A DNA stretch of 6,003 nt from Fimenecus sp964614605 (GCA_964614605.1 CAZTLU010000091.1:1-6003); one strand, 5' to 3'. Shown: positions 1 to 6,003, numbered from the stretch's first letter. Numbers and translations are program-made. The notes: generated from the sequence alone by a model not told the origin.

Positions 1-2326
1 TGCACGCCGTGACTCTGAATGGATGGGCAAGCTTTATCGCTTTATGGGCCTTACGGTTGGTCTTATTGTTCACGATTTGAACGGTGAAGAAAGACGCGCC
101 GCTTATGCCTGCGACATCACCTACGGTACAAACAACGAGATGGGCTTTGACTATCTTCGTGACAATATGGTGACCTATGCCGAGCAGAGAGTTCAGCGCG
201 GTCACAACTTTGCGGTAGTTGACGAGGTTGACTCAATTCTTATTGACGAGGCAAGAACTCCCCTTATTATTTCAGGTATGGGTGACAAGTCAACCGACCT
301 TTATAAAATGGTTAACGATTTTGCAAAAAGGCTTAAATTCTCTCGCGTTAAAGAGGTTGACTCAAAGCAAGGGCTTGAAAGCGTTGCTTCTGACGATGAC
401 GATGTAATTGTTGACGAAAAGGCAAAAACTGCCTCGCTTACACAGAACGGTATCAAAAAGGCTGAAAAGCATTTTGGTGTTGAGAACCTTGCTGATATGG
501 AAAATCTTACACTTCAGCACCATATTGACATTGCAATCAAGGCAATCGGTGTTATGAAGCGTGATGTTGACTATGTTGTTAAAGACGGTCAGGTTCTTAT
601 TGTTGACGAATTCACAGGCCGTATTATGATTGGCCGCCGTTATTCTGACGGACTTCATCAGGCAATCGAGGCAAAGGAAAATGTTAAGGTTGAGCGTGAG
701 TCAAAAACTCTTGCAACAATCACATTCCAGAATTATTTCCGTCTTTATAGCAAGCTTTCGGGTATGACGGGTACTGCTATGACAGAGAGTGCAGAATTTC
801 AGGAAATTTACGAGCTTGATGTTATTGAAATTCCCACAAACAAACCAATGGTGCGTAATGACGAGGAAGATGTCCTTTACAAAACCGAGGTTGCAAAATT
901 CAAGGCTATTATTGAGCAGATTTTAGAGTGCAACAAAAACGGTCAGCCCGTGCTTGTAGGTACCACCAATATTGAAAAGAGTGAGCTTTTAAGCAAGGCA
1001 CTTCGCAAGGCGGGTATTCCCCATAATGTGCTCAATGCTAAATACCACGAAAAAGAAGCTGAAATCATTGCACAGGCAGGCGCTCTTGGTGCAGTTACAA
1101 TCGCCACCAATATGGCGGGTCGTGGTACTGACATTATTCTGGGCGGTAACCCCGAATATATGGCCCGCGCAGAAATGAGAAGAATGGATTATTCTGATGA
1201 GCTTATTGCCGAGGCAACGGGCTTTGCAGAAACTGACAATACAGATATTCTTGAGGCAAGAAAAACCTATCAGGAGCTTGAAAAGAAATATAAAGACCAG
1301 CTCAAAGATGAAGCGGATAAGGTTCGTGAGGCAGGCGGTCTTTACATTATCGGTACAGAGCGCCACGAATCACGCCGAATTGACAATCAGTTAAGAGGCC
1401 GTGCAGGTCGTCAGGGTGACCCCGGTAACAGTAAATTCTTCCTCTCAACTGAAGATGAATTGCTCCGTCTTTTCGCAGGTGACCGTTTCTATAATATTCT
1501 TGATACCTTTAAGAGCGCCGGCGAAATCCCCATTGAAGTCAAAATGATGACCAATATGATTGAGAACGCACAGAAAAAGGTTGAGGGTAACCACTTTGCC
1601 GCTCGTCGTAATGTGCTTCGTTTTGACGATGTTATGAATGAGCAGAGAAAGAAGATTTATGACCAGCGAAACATGGTGCTTGACGGTGCCGATATTCACG
1701 CGGCAATCCTTAAAATGTTCAGCGATTTCATTGACGAAACTGTTGATTTCTATTGCCCCGAGGTAAACGACCCCGGCGATTGGAATGTTAAGGGTCTTCT
1801 CAAAAAGCTTGCGTTTCTTAGCGAAGAGGGAATTGAAGATAAATCAAACCCCGAATTCAAGGAATATTTCCTTGATAAAGCAATGGCGGTTTATGATGCA
1901 AAAACTGCCGAATACGGCGAAAGAATTATGCAGGAGCTTGAAAGAAAGGTGCTTCTTCATAATGTTGACAAGCGTTGGATGGACCACATTGACGCTATGG
2001 AAGAATTAAAGCGCGGAATTTATCTTCGTTCTTACGCACAGCAGGACCCCGTAGTTGCATTCCGTATGGAAAGCTACGATATGTTTGACGAAATGACTTC
2101 ACTTATTCGTGAGGGTACGGTAATTACACTTCTTACCTTCCGTTTGAAGAGTGAAGAGGATATCAAGCGTGAGCAGGCGGCAAAAATTACTGCCACAAGC
2201 GGTTCTACTGACGGCAGCGATAAAAAACGCCCCGTGAAAAAGGGCGAGAAAATCGGCAGAAATGAGCCCTGTCCCTGCGGCAGCGGTAAAAAATATAAAA
2301 AGTGCTGCGGAATGAACGAGGCATAA
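1..2326 (+). CDS. secA: Protein translocase subunit SecA, 5'-truncated by window edge
   Basis: SecA is the cytosolic ATPase that drives preproteins through SecYEG. The reading frame is open to the window edge: codons from position 2 read ARRDSEWMGK, matching the segment just after the SecA Walker A region. The ATG at 23 is therefore internal and not the start. About 135-140 N-terminal residues, with Walker A, are missing; 774 residues are visible. In order: TYGTNNEMGFDYLRDNM; Walker B DEVD at 221-232 followed by SILIDEARTPLIISG; the preprotein cross-linking domain; GMTGTA ahead of the second nucleotide-binding domain; MAGRGTDI near 1114-1137; an enlarged variable insert at about 1150-1332; GTERHESRR and QLRGRAGRQGDPG, ending near 1425; the helical wing/scaffold region with FDDVMNEQR at about 1622; and a C-terminal zinc motif CxCx8CC (Cys codons 2270, 2276, 2303, 2306), which in other bacteria binds zinc and contacts SecB or ribosomes. 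No frameshift or stop is seen. The downstream gene follows after 34 bases without a terminator. Confidence 0.98.
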   Translation, partial: ARRDSEWMGKLYRFMGLTVGLIVHDLNGEERRAAYACDITYGTNNEMGFDYLRDNMVTYAEQRVQRGHNFAVVDEVDSILIDEARTPLIISGMGDKSTDLYKMVNDFAKRLKFSRVKEVDSKQGLESVASDDDDVIVDEKAKTASLTQNGIKKAEKHFGVENLADMENLTLQHHIDIAIKAIGVMKRDVDYVVKDGQVLIVDEFTGRIMIGRRYSDGLHQAIEAKENVKVERESKTLATITFQNYFRLYSKLSGMTGTAMTESAEFQEIYELDVIEIPTNKPMVRNDEEDVLYKTEVAKFKAIIEQILECNKNGQPVLVGTTNIEKSELLSKALRKAGIPHNVLNAKYHEKEAEIIAQAGALGAVTIATNMAGRGTDIILGGNPEYMARAEMRRMDYSDELIAEATGFAETDNTDILEARKTYQELEKKYKDQLKDEADKVREAGGLYIIGTERHESRRIDNQLRGRAGRQGDPGNSKFFLSTEDELLRLFAGDRFYNILDTFKSAGEIPIEVKMMTNMIENAQKKVEGNHFAARRNVLRFDDVMNEQRKKIYDQRNMVLDGADIHAAILKMFSDFIDETVDFYCPEVNDPGDWNVKGLLKKLAFLSEEGIEDKSNPEFKEYFLDKAMAVYDAKTAEYGERIMQELERKVLLHNVDKRWMDHIDAMEELKRGIYLRSYAQQDPVVAFRMESYDMFDEMTSLIREGTVITLLTFRLKSEEDIKREQAAKITATSGSTDGSDKKRPVKKGEKIGRNEPCPCGSGKKYKKCCGMNEA

Positions 2327-2345
2327 TCAGAAAAAAGTATAATCC

Positions 2346-2353
2346 AAAGGAGG
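2346..2353 (+). promoter_or_regulatory. Ribosome binding site fixing a TTG start
   Basis: AAAGGAGG is a near-perfect Shine-Dalgarno sequence and ends 7 bases before the TTG at 2361. No in-frame ATG occurs nearby that would fit this spacing, so the site decides the TTG start of the zinc ribbon/TPR gene. Confidence 0.88.
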
Positions 2354-2360
2354 AATAACC

Positions 2361-3866
2361 TTGGACGAGAATAAAGAAAAGCTTACGGGAACTCCCGACG
2401 ACGAGCTTAAGAGTGAAATGGAGGACCTTGCCCGCATTTTCAAGGAAGAGCTTGACAAAGCGGTAAAGGATGCCGAAGCTGCCGCTGAGGCAGATTCAAC
2501 CACTCTTGAGGTTGAGGGGTATGACCCCCGCACCGTTTCAAGAAAGGCAAAAAAGAAAGAGGAAGTAACCCTTTGCGAAATCTGCGGACAAAAGCCCTGC
2601 GGAACAGAAAAAAATCCCGGCAGTCCTTATTGCAAGGATTGCGAGGAGTTATTAGAAAAATATCCTTATGACTGGAAAGGTATTGCGGCGGTGCTTGTGT
2701 GCGTTTGCGTTGCAGTTGCGGCAGTGTTCCTTTTTGCATTTGACACACCTGTTTTCTCTGCAATGAAGCGTGGCGACAGGGCATATGAAAACAATCAGCT
2801 TTTCACTGCCCGCGCAGAATATGACAAGGCACTTAATTATGTTGATGAAGAGGATTACGGCAAAAACCTTTCTCTTCACGCAAAAGATGCACTTATCAAC
2901 TACGATTTGCTTGACCGCGAATCTGCAATTACAACAATCAACACATATTTCAATGAAACTTTATTGAAGCTTCCCGCTTATAAGGATTTAGGTGAAACCG
3001 AAGAAAAAATTGAAACTTTGCAGGCAACTGCATCGGCAATTCAGAATCACCTTTATAATTACACGGTAATTACTGACAATAATTATCAGGAAGTAATTGA
3101 TATGCTTTCTTCACTTTCAGGCAAAAAGATTTATGTGAAGAACGATACTTGCTATGACGAGCTTGACGAGGATTACACTCCCGACGGCACAGAAAAGGTT
3201 TATACTTATGACGAGGGTTGGCTCTATCTTTATAAATATTCAGTAGCTTACGAGGCAGGTAAAGACGAAAAAGTCTATATTGAATTCCTTGAAAAAGCCG
3301 TTGAATTTGAGTCGCTCGATACTCTTGTAACTCCGCTTCTGGCAACCACTTATGTGGGAATTGGTGAGTATGAAAAGGCAGAGGAGCTTGCCGACAAAAT
3401 CCGCGAGCTCAACACAGAAAACATTGACTATCACCTTGTGCACGCTCTTGCTTATCGTTATCGTGATGCCAATTATAAAAAGGCAATTACTATTTGTGAC
3501 AATGGACTCGATTTACTTGCAGGGCTCGACAATGCAGAGGCACTTCTTCCCTCATACGGTTACATTCTTGAATTGCAAAAGTGTATAAACTACATTATGC
3601 TTGAGGATTACGAAAATGCTTATGAGGCGATTAAGCAGTGCTATGAATATCAATCAGAGATGAGCTCACTCTCAATTCAGGTGCGTGATTTATGCGCAAT
3701 GCTTGCACTTCAGACCGGCGACGAAACCACCTTTGAGTCTTTTGAAGCCGAAATTGCCGAGTTGAGCGGTTACGGTGTGGAGTTTACTGACGATGTTACT
3801 CAATATCGCGCAGGTGAGAAAACTCTTCAGGAAATTGTAATGGACGGAGGATATGATTTATTATGA
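2361..3866 (+). CDS. Zinc ribbon, single-pass membrane protein with TPR-like domain
   Basis: This is a 501-residue protein of unknown specific function; I do not recognise a named family. It starts at TTG, chosen because of the strong ribosome binding site 7 bases upstream. Residues 1-60 are charged, acidic and probably helical. A short ribbon follows with C72-x2-C75 and C91-x2-C94 (plus C80), the spacing of a four-Cys zinc site. A hydrophobic segment at about 106-127 is the only clear membrane helix. The rest (about 133-460) is rich in TPR-like helical pairs: one at 134-160 with the pattern RGDRAYENNQLFTARAEYDKAL, then several at about 290-430, including GIGEYEKAEELADKIREL and DANYKKAITICDNGLDLL. 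The likely topology is a cytosolic ribbon with the TPR part outside, by inference. TPR domains generally bind proteins or cell-wall-related partners. The gene lies 34 bases after secA and overlaps the next gene by ATGA, so it is probably in one operon. The link to secretion is suggested only by position. Confidence 0.9.
   Translation: MDENKEKLTGTPDDELKSEMEDLARIFKEELDKAVKDAEAAAEADSTTLEVEGYDPRTVSRKAKKKEEVTLCEICGQKPCGTEKNPGSPYCKDCEELLEKYPYDWKGIAAVLVCVCVAVAAVFLFAFDTPVFSAMKRGDRAYENNQLFTARAEYDKALNYVDEEDYGKNLSLHAKDALINYDLLDRESAITTINTYFNETLLKLPAYKDLGETEEKIETLQATASAIQNHLYNYTVITDNNYQEVIDMLSSLSGKKIYVKNDTCYDELDEDYTPDGTEKVYTYDEGWLYLYKYSVAYEAGKDEKVYIEFLEKAVEFESLDTLVTPLLATTYVGIGEYEKAEELADKIRELNTENIDYHLVHALAYRYRDANYKKAITICDNGLDLLAGLDNAEALLPSYGYILELQKCINYIMLEDYENAYEAIKQCYEYQSEMSSLSIQVRDLCAMLALQTGDETTFESFEAEIAELSGYGVEFTDDVTQYRAGEKTLQEIVMDGGYDLL
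3846..3850 (+). promoter_or_regulatory. Ribosome binding site inside the upstream gene
   Basis: GGAGG lies within the last codons of the zinc ribbon/TPR gene, 12 bases before the ATG at 3863. The spacing is longer than ideal. With the ATGA stop/start overlap this suggests that translation of the small membrane protein depends partly on ribosomes finishing the upstream gene. Confidence 0.6.
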
Positions 3867-4417
3867 GAATAGTTTATATTATCGTTAAATTTCTTACTCT
3901 GCCCGGTGCAATGCTCCACGCATTTTTTGAGCATATGAGCTGTCGCACATCAAAAATTCTTGTTGACGATGCAAGAGTGGTTCAGGCAAACGAAATGCTC
4001 GGTCATATTGACCACGAGCTTATTAAAAGAAAAGGACCAAGCTTTGACATCTGCTTTATCCCGTTCTTTTTAAATCTTATGCTTGGATTTTTAACCCTTT
4101 CTTACGGCGCAACCTCAATTTATTATTTTGGCAGATTTTCTGATATTTTTGCTTGGGTTTGTCTTTACCTTGGAATTTCTCTCTGCACTAACCTCTTCCC
4201 CCAGATTGAAGATGTTATGATGCTTAAAGAGAATTTCTTTGTGAATAATAAAAAGAAAATCAGCAAAATTCTTGTAGCTCCGTTTTATGCAATTTTCTTT
4301 GTAGGCTCAAGAATTGAAAAATGGGGTCTTACCCTCATTACATCTGTGGCATTCTCTTTTGCCGTGCCTTATATTTTAGGCTGGTTTGTGCCTGCGCTTT
4401 ATAGATTGTTGAGATAA
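3863..4417 (+). CDS. Small multi-pass membrane protein, probable degenerate metalloprotease relative
   Basis: This is a 184-residue hydrophobic protein with likely membrane segments at about 3-20, 63-88, 92-112, 136-149 and 155-178. Its ATG overlaps the previous stop codon (ATGA, 3863-3866), so translational coupling is likely. The layout recalls a family of membrane proteins with an N-terminal PGxxxHExxH zinc-protease motif, then a GYVxHE-like segment before a PFxxN helix, then an LGIS..HAFPS..D segment. Here the same frame appears as PGAMLHAFFEH (14-24), GHIDHE (47-52) before IPFFLN (66-71), and LGISLCTNLFPQIED (103-117). The key residues are altered: the catalytic Glu of HExxH is Ala20, the second His is Glu23, and the His of HAFPS is Asn. 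If the relationship is real, the protein is probably not an active protease. The family comparison is from memory and unaligned; a generic membrane protein is the alternative. The gene itself is well supported by length, coupling and ribosome binding site. Confidence 0.85.
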   Translation: MRIVYIIVKFLTLPGAMLHAFFEHMSCRTSKILVDDARVVQANEMLGHIDHELIKRKGPSFDICFIPFFLNLMLGFLTLSYGATSIYYFGRFSDIFAWVCLYLGISLCTNLFPQIEDVMMLKENFFVNNKKKISKILVAPFYAIFFVGSRIEKWGLTLITSVAFSFAVPYILGWFVPALYRLLR

Positions 4418-4421
4418 TTAA

Positions 4422-4459
4422 AAAAGAAACAAAAAATATGCCCCCTCTGACGAGGGGGC
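4422..4459 (-). terminator. Intrinsic terminator for the GH28 gene
   Basis: Read on the minus strand, an 8-bp G/C-rich hairpin (GCCCCCTC, loop GTCA, GAGGGGGC, at 4459-4440) is followed at once by a T-rich tract, ATATTTTTTGTTTC and on to 4422. This is the standard form of a Rho-independent terminator, about 110 bases after the GH28 stop codon. The hairpin is also the left end of the palindromic repeat, so the repeat appears to supply the stem and the flank supplies the T tract. Confidence 0.72.
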
Positions 4460-4552
4460 TGTCATTTTGTCAAAAATGACTGGGGGAGAGATTTTGTTTT
4501 TCTCTCCCTCCGTCAACGCTTACGCGTTGCCACCTCCCTCGTCAGAGGGAGG
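4441..4552. repeat. MITE-like palindromic repeat with five hairpins
   Basis: This noncoding element of about 112 bp has imperfect terminal inverted repeats: 4441-4458 matches the reverse complement of 4534-4551 at 16 of 18 positions. It contains five consecutive stem-loops. 4441-4447/4452-4458 has a 7-bp stem and loop TGAC (8 bp if flanking G4440-C4459 is included). 4461-4468/4473-4480 has 8 bp and loop GTCA. 4482-4491/4501-4510 has 10 bp including one G-T pair. 4514-4519/4524-4529 has 6 bp and loop TTAC. 4533-4540/4545-4552 has 8 bp and loop GTCA. There is no coding capacity and no clear target-site duplication at the edges. The CTCCCTC...GTCAGAGGGAG style resembles high-copy intergenic repeats I recall from Oscillospiraceae genomes, but copy number cannot be judged from one window. 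It could be a non-autonomous mobile element, a REP-like repeat, or a structured transcript end. Confidence 0.75.
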
Positions 4553-4567
4553 AAAAGAGTTTCATAT

Positions 4568-5899
4568 TTACTGTACATCTGTGCCTGTAAATCTAATCAA
4601 TTCCAAATTCGGTGCGTTTTCTGCGTCGATTGCCTTTGCGTAATCGTCGCAAACATTACCCCACTGAACAGAAGATTTCTCAATAAGCACATTTTTTGCA
4701 TTTCTTATAAAGAAACCGCTGTTTTTATACTTCTCAACGCCATACTGTAAGCAGGGGCGCAAATCATAAAGTCCGCAATCCCATTTTGAAGTCTTTGTCA
4801 TTGTAACGCTGACATTCTCAAAGGTAACATCTTCAATCATATTTTCCTCTGTGCCGTGAATAAGCACACCGTTTTCACCCTTGCAGGTGATGTTGCGGAA
4901 ACGAATATTCTTGATTTTGCCCGATTTTGTATTTTCGTCACGGTTAAAGGTTGTGATTACGATTGGCTCCGCTGTGCCCCACCAATCAGGACAGAAACGA
5001 CGGGTTTCAATGATGCAGTTTGAATATGTAACATTCTCAACATTACCGCCGTCGCGAATCTGAATTGAAAGTCCGCGGTTACTGCGTGAAATAATGCAGT
5101 TGTCAACAATCACATTGCGGAAATCCCCTACACCCTCTGTGCCGATTTTGATTGCGGCAGAGGTTGAAATCAATGTGCAGTTTGCAATGATAATATTCTC
5201 GCAGGGACCGTATTCCGCGTTGCCCTTTGAAGTCTTTAAGCAGATGCAGTCGTCAGCACATTCAACATGACAGCCGAGAATTCTCACATTTGTGCAATGG
5301 TCGGGGTCAATACCGTCAGAGTTTGCAACATCCAAATCATTGAGAATTCTAATTTGAGAAATGAGAACATCGTCACAGCCTGCGGGATGAAGTGTCCAGA
5401 AAGGCGCGTCAACAATTGTAACATCCTTAAATGTGATGTTGTTACTCTTTTCAATATAAATTACTGTGGGGCGGGGATAGAAATTGCCCGTTACATAATA
5501 CTTGTCCTTGCGCTCAACGAATGCGTGACCGTTGGCGTCGATTGTACCCTCACCGGAAATGGTGCAACCGTCTGCCTCGTAGCCGTAAATGAATACGAAT
5601 GAGGGCTTGCCTGTTACAGGATTGCCGATAAGTGCAGTTTTAGGGTCATTTATCATATTACAGGGGCGAATATAGCCCTCAATATTGTCAGTTGCCTTAA
5701 GTCGAGAGCCTTTCTGCAAATGCAACTCAACATTCTTTTTCATTCTGATTGAGTCAGAAAAATAAGTCTTTCCGCTTGTCAGCACAACCGTACCGCCGCC
5801 GTTTTCCTCTGCCTTGTCAATTGCAGACTGAATAGCAACACAGTCGTTATTCACGCCGTTACCAAGCGCACCGAAATCCTCGGGATAAAAATAAAGCAT
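4568..5899 (-). CDS. Glycoside hydrolase family 28 (polygalacturonase-like) protein, cytoplasmic
   Basis: This is a complete 443-residue GH28-type right-handed beta-helix protein. GH28 enzymes hydrolyse galacturonic acid or rhamnogalacturonan linkages of pectin by inversion. The N-terminus (FGALGNGVNNDCVAIQSAID, 9-28) is the usual pectate-lyase-like first coil, and repeated N-[IV]-x-[IFV] coil signatures run from about 150 to 410. The catalytic aspartates are in place: N193-S-D195-G-I-D198 and A215-D216-D217-C. The usual GHG His aligns with Ala248 (TSAAIKIGTEG), and the RIK pair aligns with S278-I-Q280. The protein is therefore a divergent subgroup, perhaps an exo-acting or rhamnogalacturonidase-like enzyme; the exact substrate is unknown. 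There is no signal peptide, and 18 cysteines fit a reducing cytosol, so it probably acts on imported oligosaccharides. The ATG is supported by AGGAGG 7 bases upstream. The gene is convergent to the secA cluster, with its own promoter and terminator. No transporter or regulator is visible in the window. Confidence 0.93.
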   Translation of the reverse strand: MLYFYPEDFGALGNGVNNDCVAIQSAIDKAEENGGGTVVLTSGKTYFSDSIRMKKNVELHLQKGSRLKATDNIEGYIRPCNMINDPKTALIGNPVTGKPSFVFIYGYEADGCTISGEGTIDANGHAFVERKDKYYVTGNFYPRPTVIYIEKSNNITFKDVTIVDAPFWTLHPAGCDDVLISQIRILNDLDVANSDGIDPDHCTNVRILGCHVECADDCICLKTSKGNAEYGPCENIIIANCTLISTSAAIKIGTEGVGDFRNVIVDNCIISRSNRGLSIQIRDGGNVENVTYSNCIIETRRFCPDWWGTAEPIVITTFNRDENTKSGKIKNIRFRNITCKGENGVLIHGTEENMIEDVTFENVSVTMTKTSKWDCGLYDLRPCLQYGVEKYKNSGFFIRNAKNVLIEKSSVQWGNVCDDYAKAIDAENAPNLELIRFTGTDVQ

Positions 5900-5906
5900 A
5901 AAAAAT

Positions 5907-5912
5907 CCTCCT
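5907..5912 (-). promoter_or_regulatory. Ribosome binding site of the GH28 gene
   Basis: On the minus strand AGGAGG ends 7 bases before the ATG at 5899. It is a consensus Shine-Dalgarno and confirms the start that begins MLYFYPEDFG, with no room for a signal peptide. Confidence 0.9.
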
Positions 5913-5916
5913 GATT

Positions 5917-5930
5917 TTTTGTTGGCAAAA
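5917..5930. promoter_or_regulatory. Small dyad over the predicted transcription start
   Basis: TTTTG (5917-5921) and CAAAA (5926-5930) form a 5-bp inverted repeat around TTGG and overlap the edge of the -10 box and the predicted start of transcription. This is a usual place for a repressor operator. The dyad is short and could arise by chance in A/T-rich DNA, so this is only a candidate. Confidence 0.25.
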
Positions 5931-5958
5931 GTATAGCATAATTTATATTAAAGAGCAA
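5930..5958 (-). promoter_or_regulatory. Sigma-A type promoter with extended -10 for the GH28 gene
   Basis: On the minus strand the -10 hexamer TATACT (5935-5930) matches five of six consensus positions. It is preceded directly by TGC (5938-5936), an extended -10 TGn element. A weak -35, TTGCTC (5958-5953), lies exactly 17 bases upstream. The predicted start of transcription is near 5923, giving a leader of about 24 bases that carries the ribosome binding site. Upstream sequence to the window end is A/T-rich. Confidence 0.75.
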
Positions 5959-6003
5959 TAAGAATATTGATAAATTTGAATTTGTCGGGATAAATGCAAA
6001 GTG

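Larger units (their letters stand above)
4418..4567. other. Intergenic region between converging genes
   Basis: This 150-base gap separates the stop of the small membrane protein (+) from the stop of the GH28 gene (-). It contains an A-rich stretch (4418-4439), the hairpin-rich repeat (4441-4552) and a short A/T-rich tail. I see no open reading frame with a ribosome binding site and no RNA gene of a known family. No plus-strand hairpin here is followed by a T tract, so how the secA-side transcript ends is unclear. Confidence 0.8.

Noticed and set aside
2338..2343. Perfect TATAAT in the gap between secA and the zinc ribbon/TPR gene
   Set aside because: No acceptable -35 lies 16-18 bases upstream, and transcription would start inside the ribosome binding site. 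More likely chance in A/T-rich spacer, though a weak internal promoter cannot be excluded.
2440..2784. 114-codon open frame on the minus strand opposite the zinc ribbon/TPR gene
   Set aside because: The Cys- and Arg-rich low-quality composition mirrors the real plus-strand gene; no ribosome binding site or promoter supports it.
4441..4552. CRISPR array or tandem repeat array
   Set aside because: The repeated CTCCCTC/GAGGGAG units are inverted arms of hairpins and not regularly spaced direct repeats with spacers.
4431..4560. Target-site duplication flanking the palindromic repeat
   Set aside because: The left flank (AAAAAATATG) and right flank (AAAAGAGTTT) share only an A run, which is not informative in A-rich DNA.
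5267..5602. 111-codon open frame on the plus strand inside the GH28 gene
   Set aside because: It is antisense to a clear GH28 coding region, lacks a good ribosome binding site and shows no recognisable domain. It is a shadow of the real gene.
5972..5983. AAATT-TG-AATTT inverted repeat upstream of the GH28 promoter
   Set aside because: It is A/T only and short, and easily arises by chance in this A/T-rich upstream stretch, so it is not called as an operator.

Overview
The window looks like chromosomal DNA from a low-to-middle GC Firmicute of class Clostridia, most likely a gut Oscillospiraceae/Ruminococcaceae-type bacterium. This rests on strong AGGAGG-type ribosome binding sites, a TTG start, a Clostridia-like SecA with a C-terminal zinc motif, and an intergenic palindromic repeat of a style I recall from that group. 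The taxonomic call is inference; no rRNA or other direct marker is present.

Layout. Positions 1-2326 (+) hold the 3' part of secA, the motor ATPase of the Sec protein export pathway. Its N-terminus, including the Walker A motif, lies outside the window. After only 34 bases comes a TTG-started gene at 2361-3866 (+). It encodes a membrane protein with a cytosolic zinc ribbon, one transmembrane helix and a TPR-like C-terminal domain. It overlaps by ATGA with a small multi-pass membrane protein at 3863-4417 (+). That protein looks like a catalytically dead relative of a family of HExxH membrane metalloproteases. These three genes run in one direction with no visible terminator between them and are probably co-transcribed.

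The 150-base gap at 4418-4567 is dominated by a structured repeat of about 112 bp at 4441-4552, with near-identical terminal inverted repeats and five consecutive hairpins. It resembles a MITE. It sits between converging genes, and its left hairpin plus the adjacent A/T tract reads as an intrinsic terminator for the minus-strand gene.

Positions 4568-5899 (-) encode a complete, leaderless family 28 glycoside hydrolase (polygalacturonase-like, pectin-type oligosaccharide degradation). The three catalytic aspartates are present, but the usual active-site His, Arg and Lys are replaced. Positions 5900-6003 hold its ribosome binding site and a convincing extended -10 promoter. It appears to be an independent single-gene transcript, at least within this window.

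No CRISPR, tRNA, rRNA, transposase or phage gene is visible. The parts most worth a second look are the hairpin repeat, the degenerate protease-like protein coupled to the zinc ribbon/TPR protein next to secA, and the altered active site of the GH28 protein.
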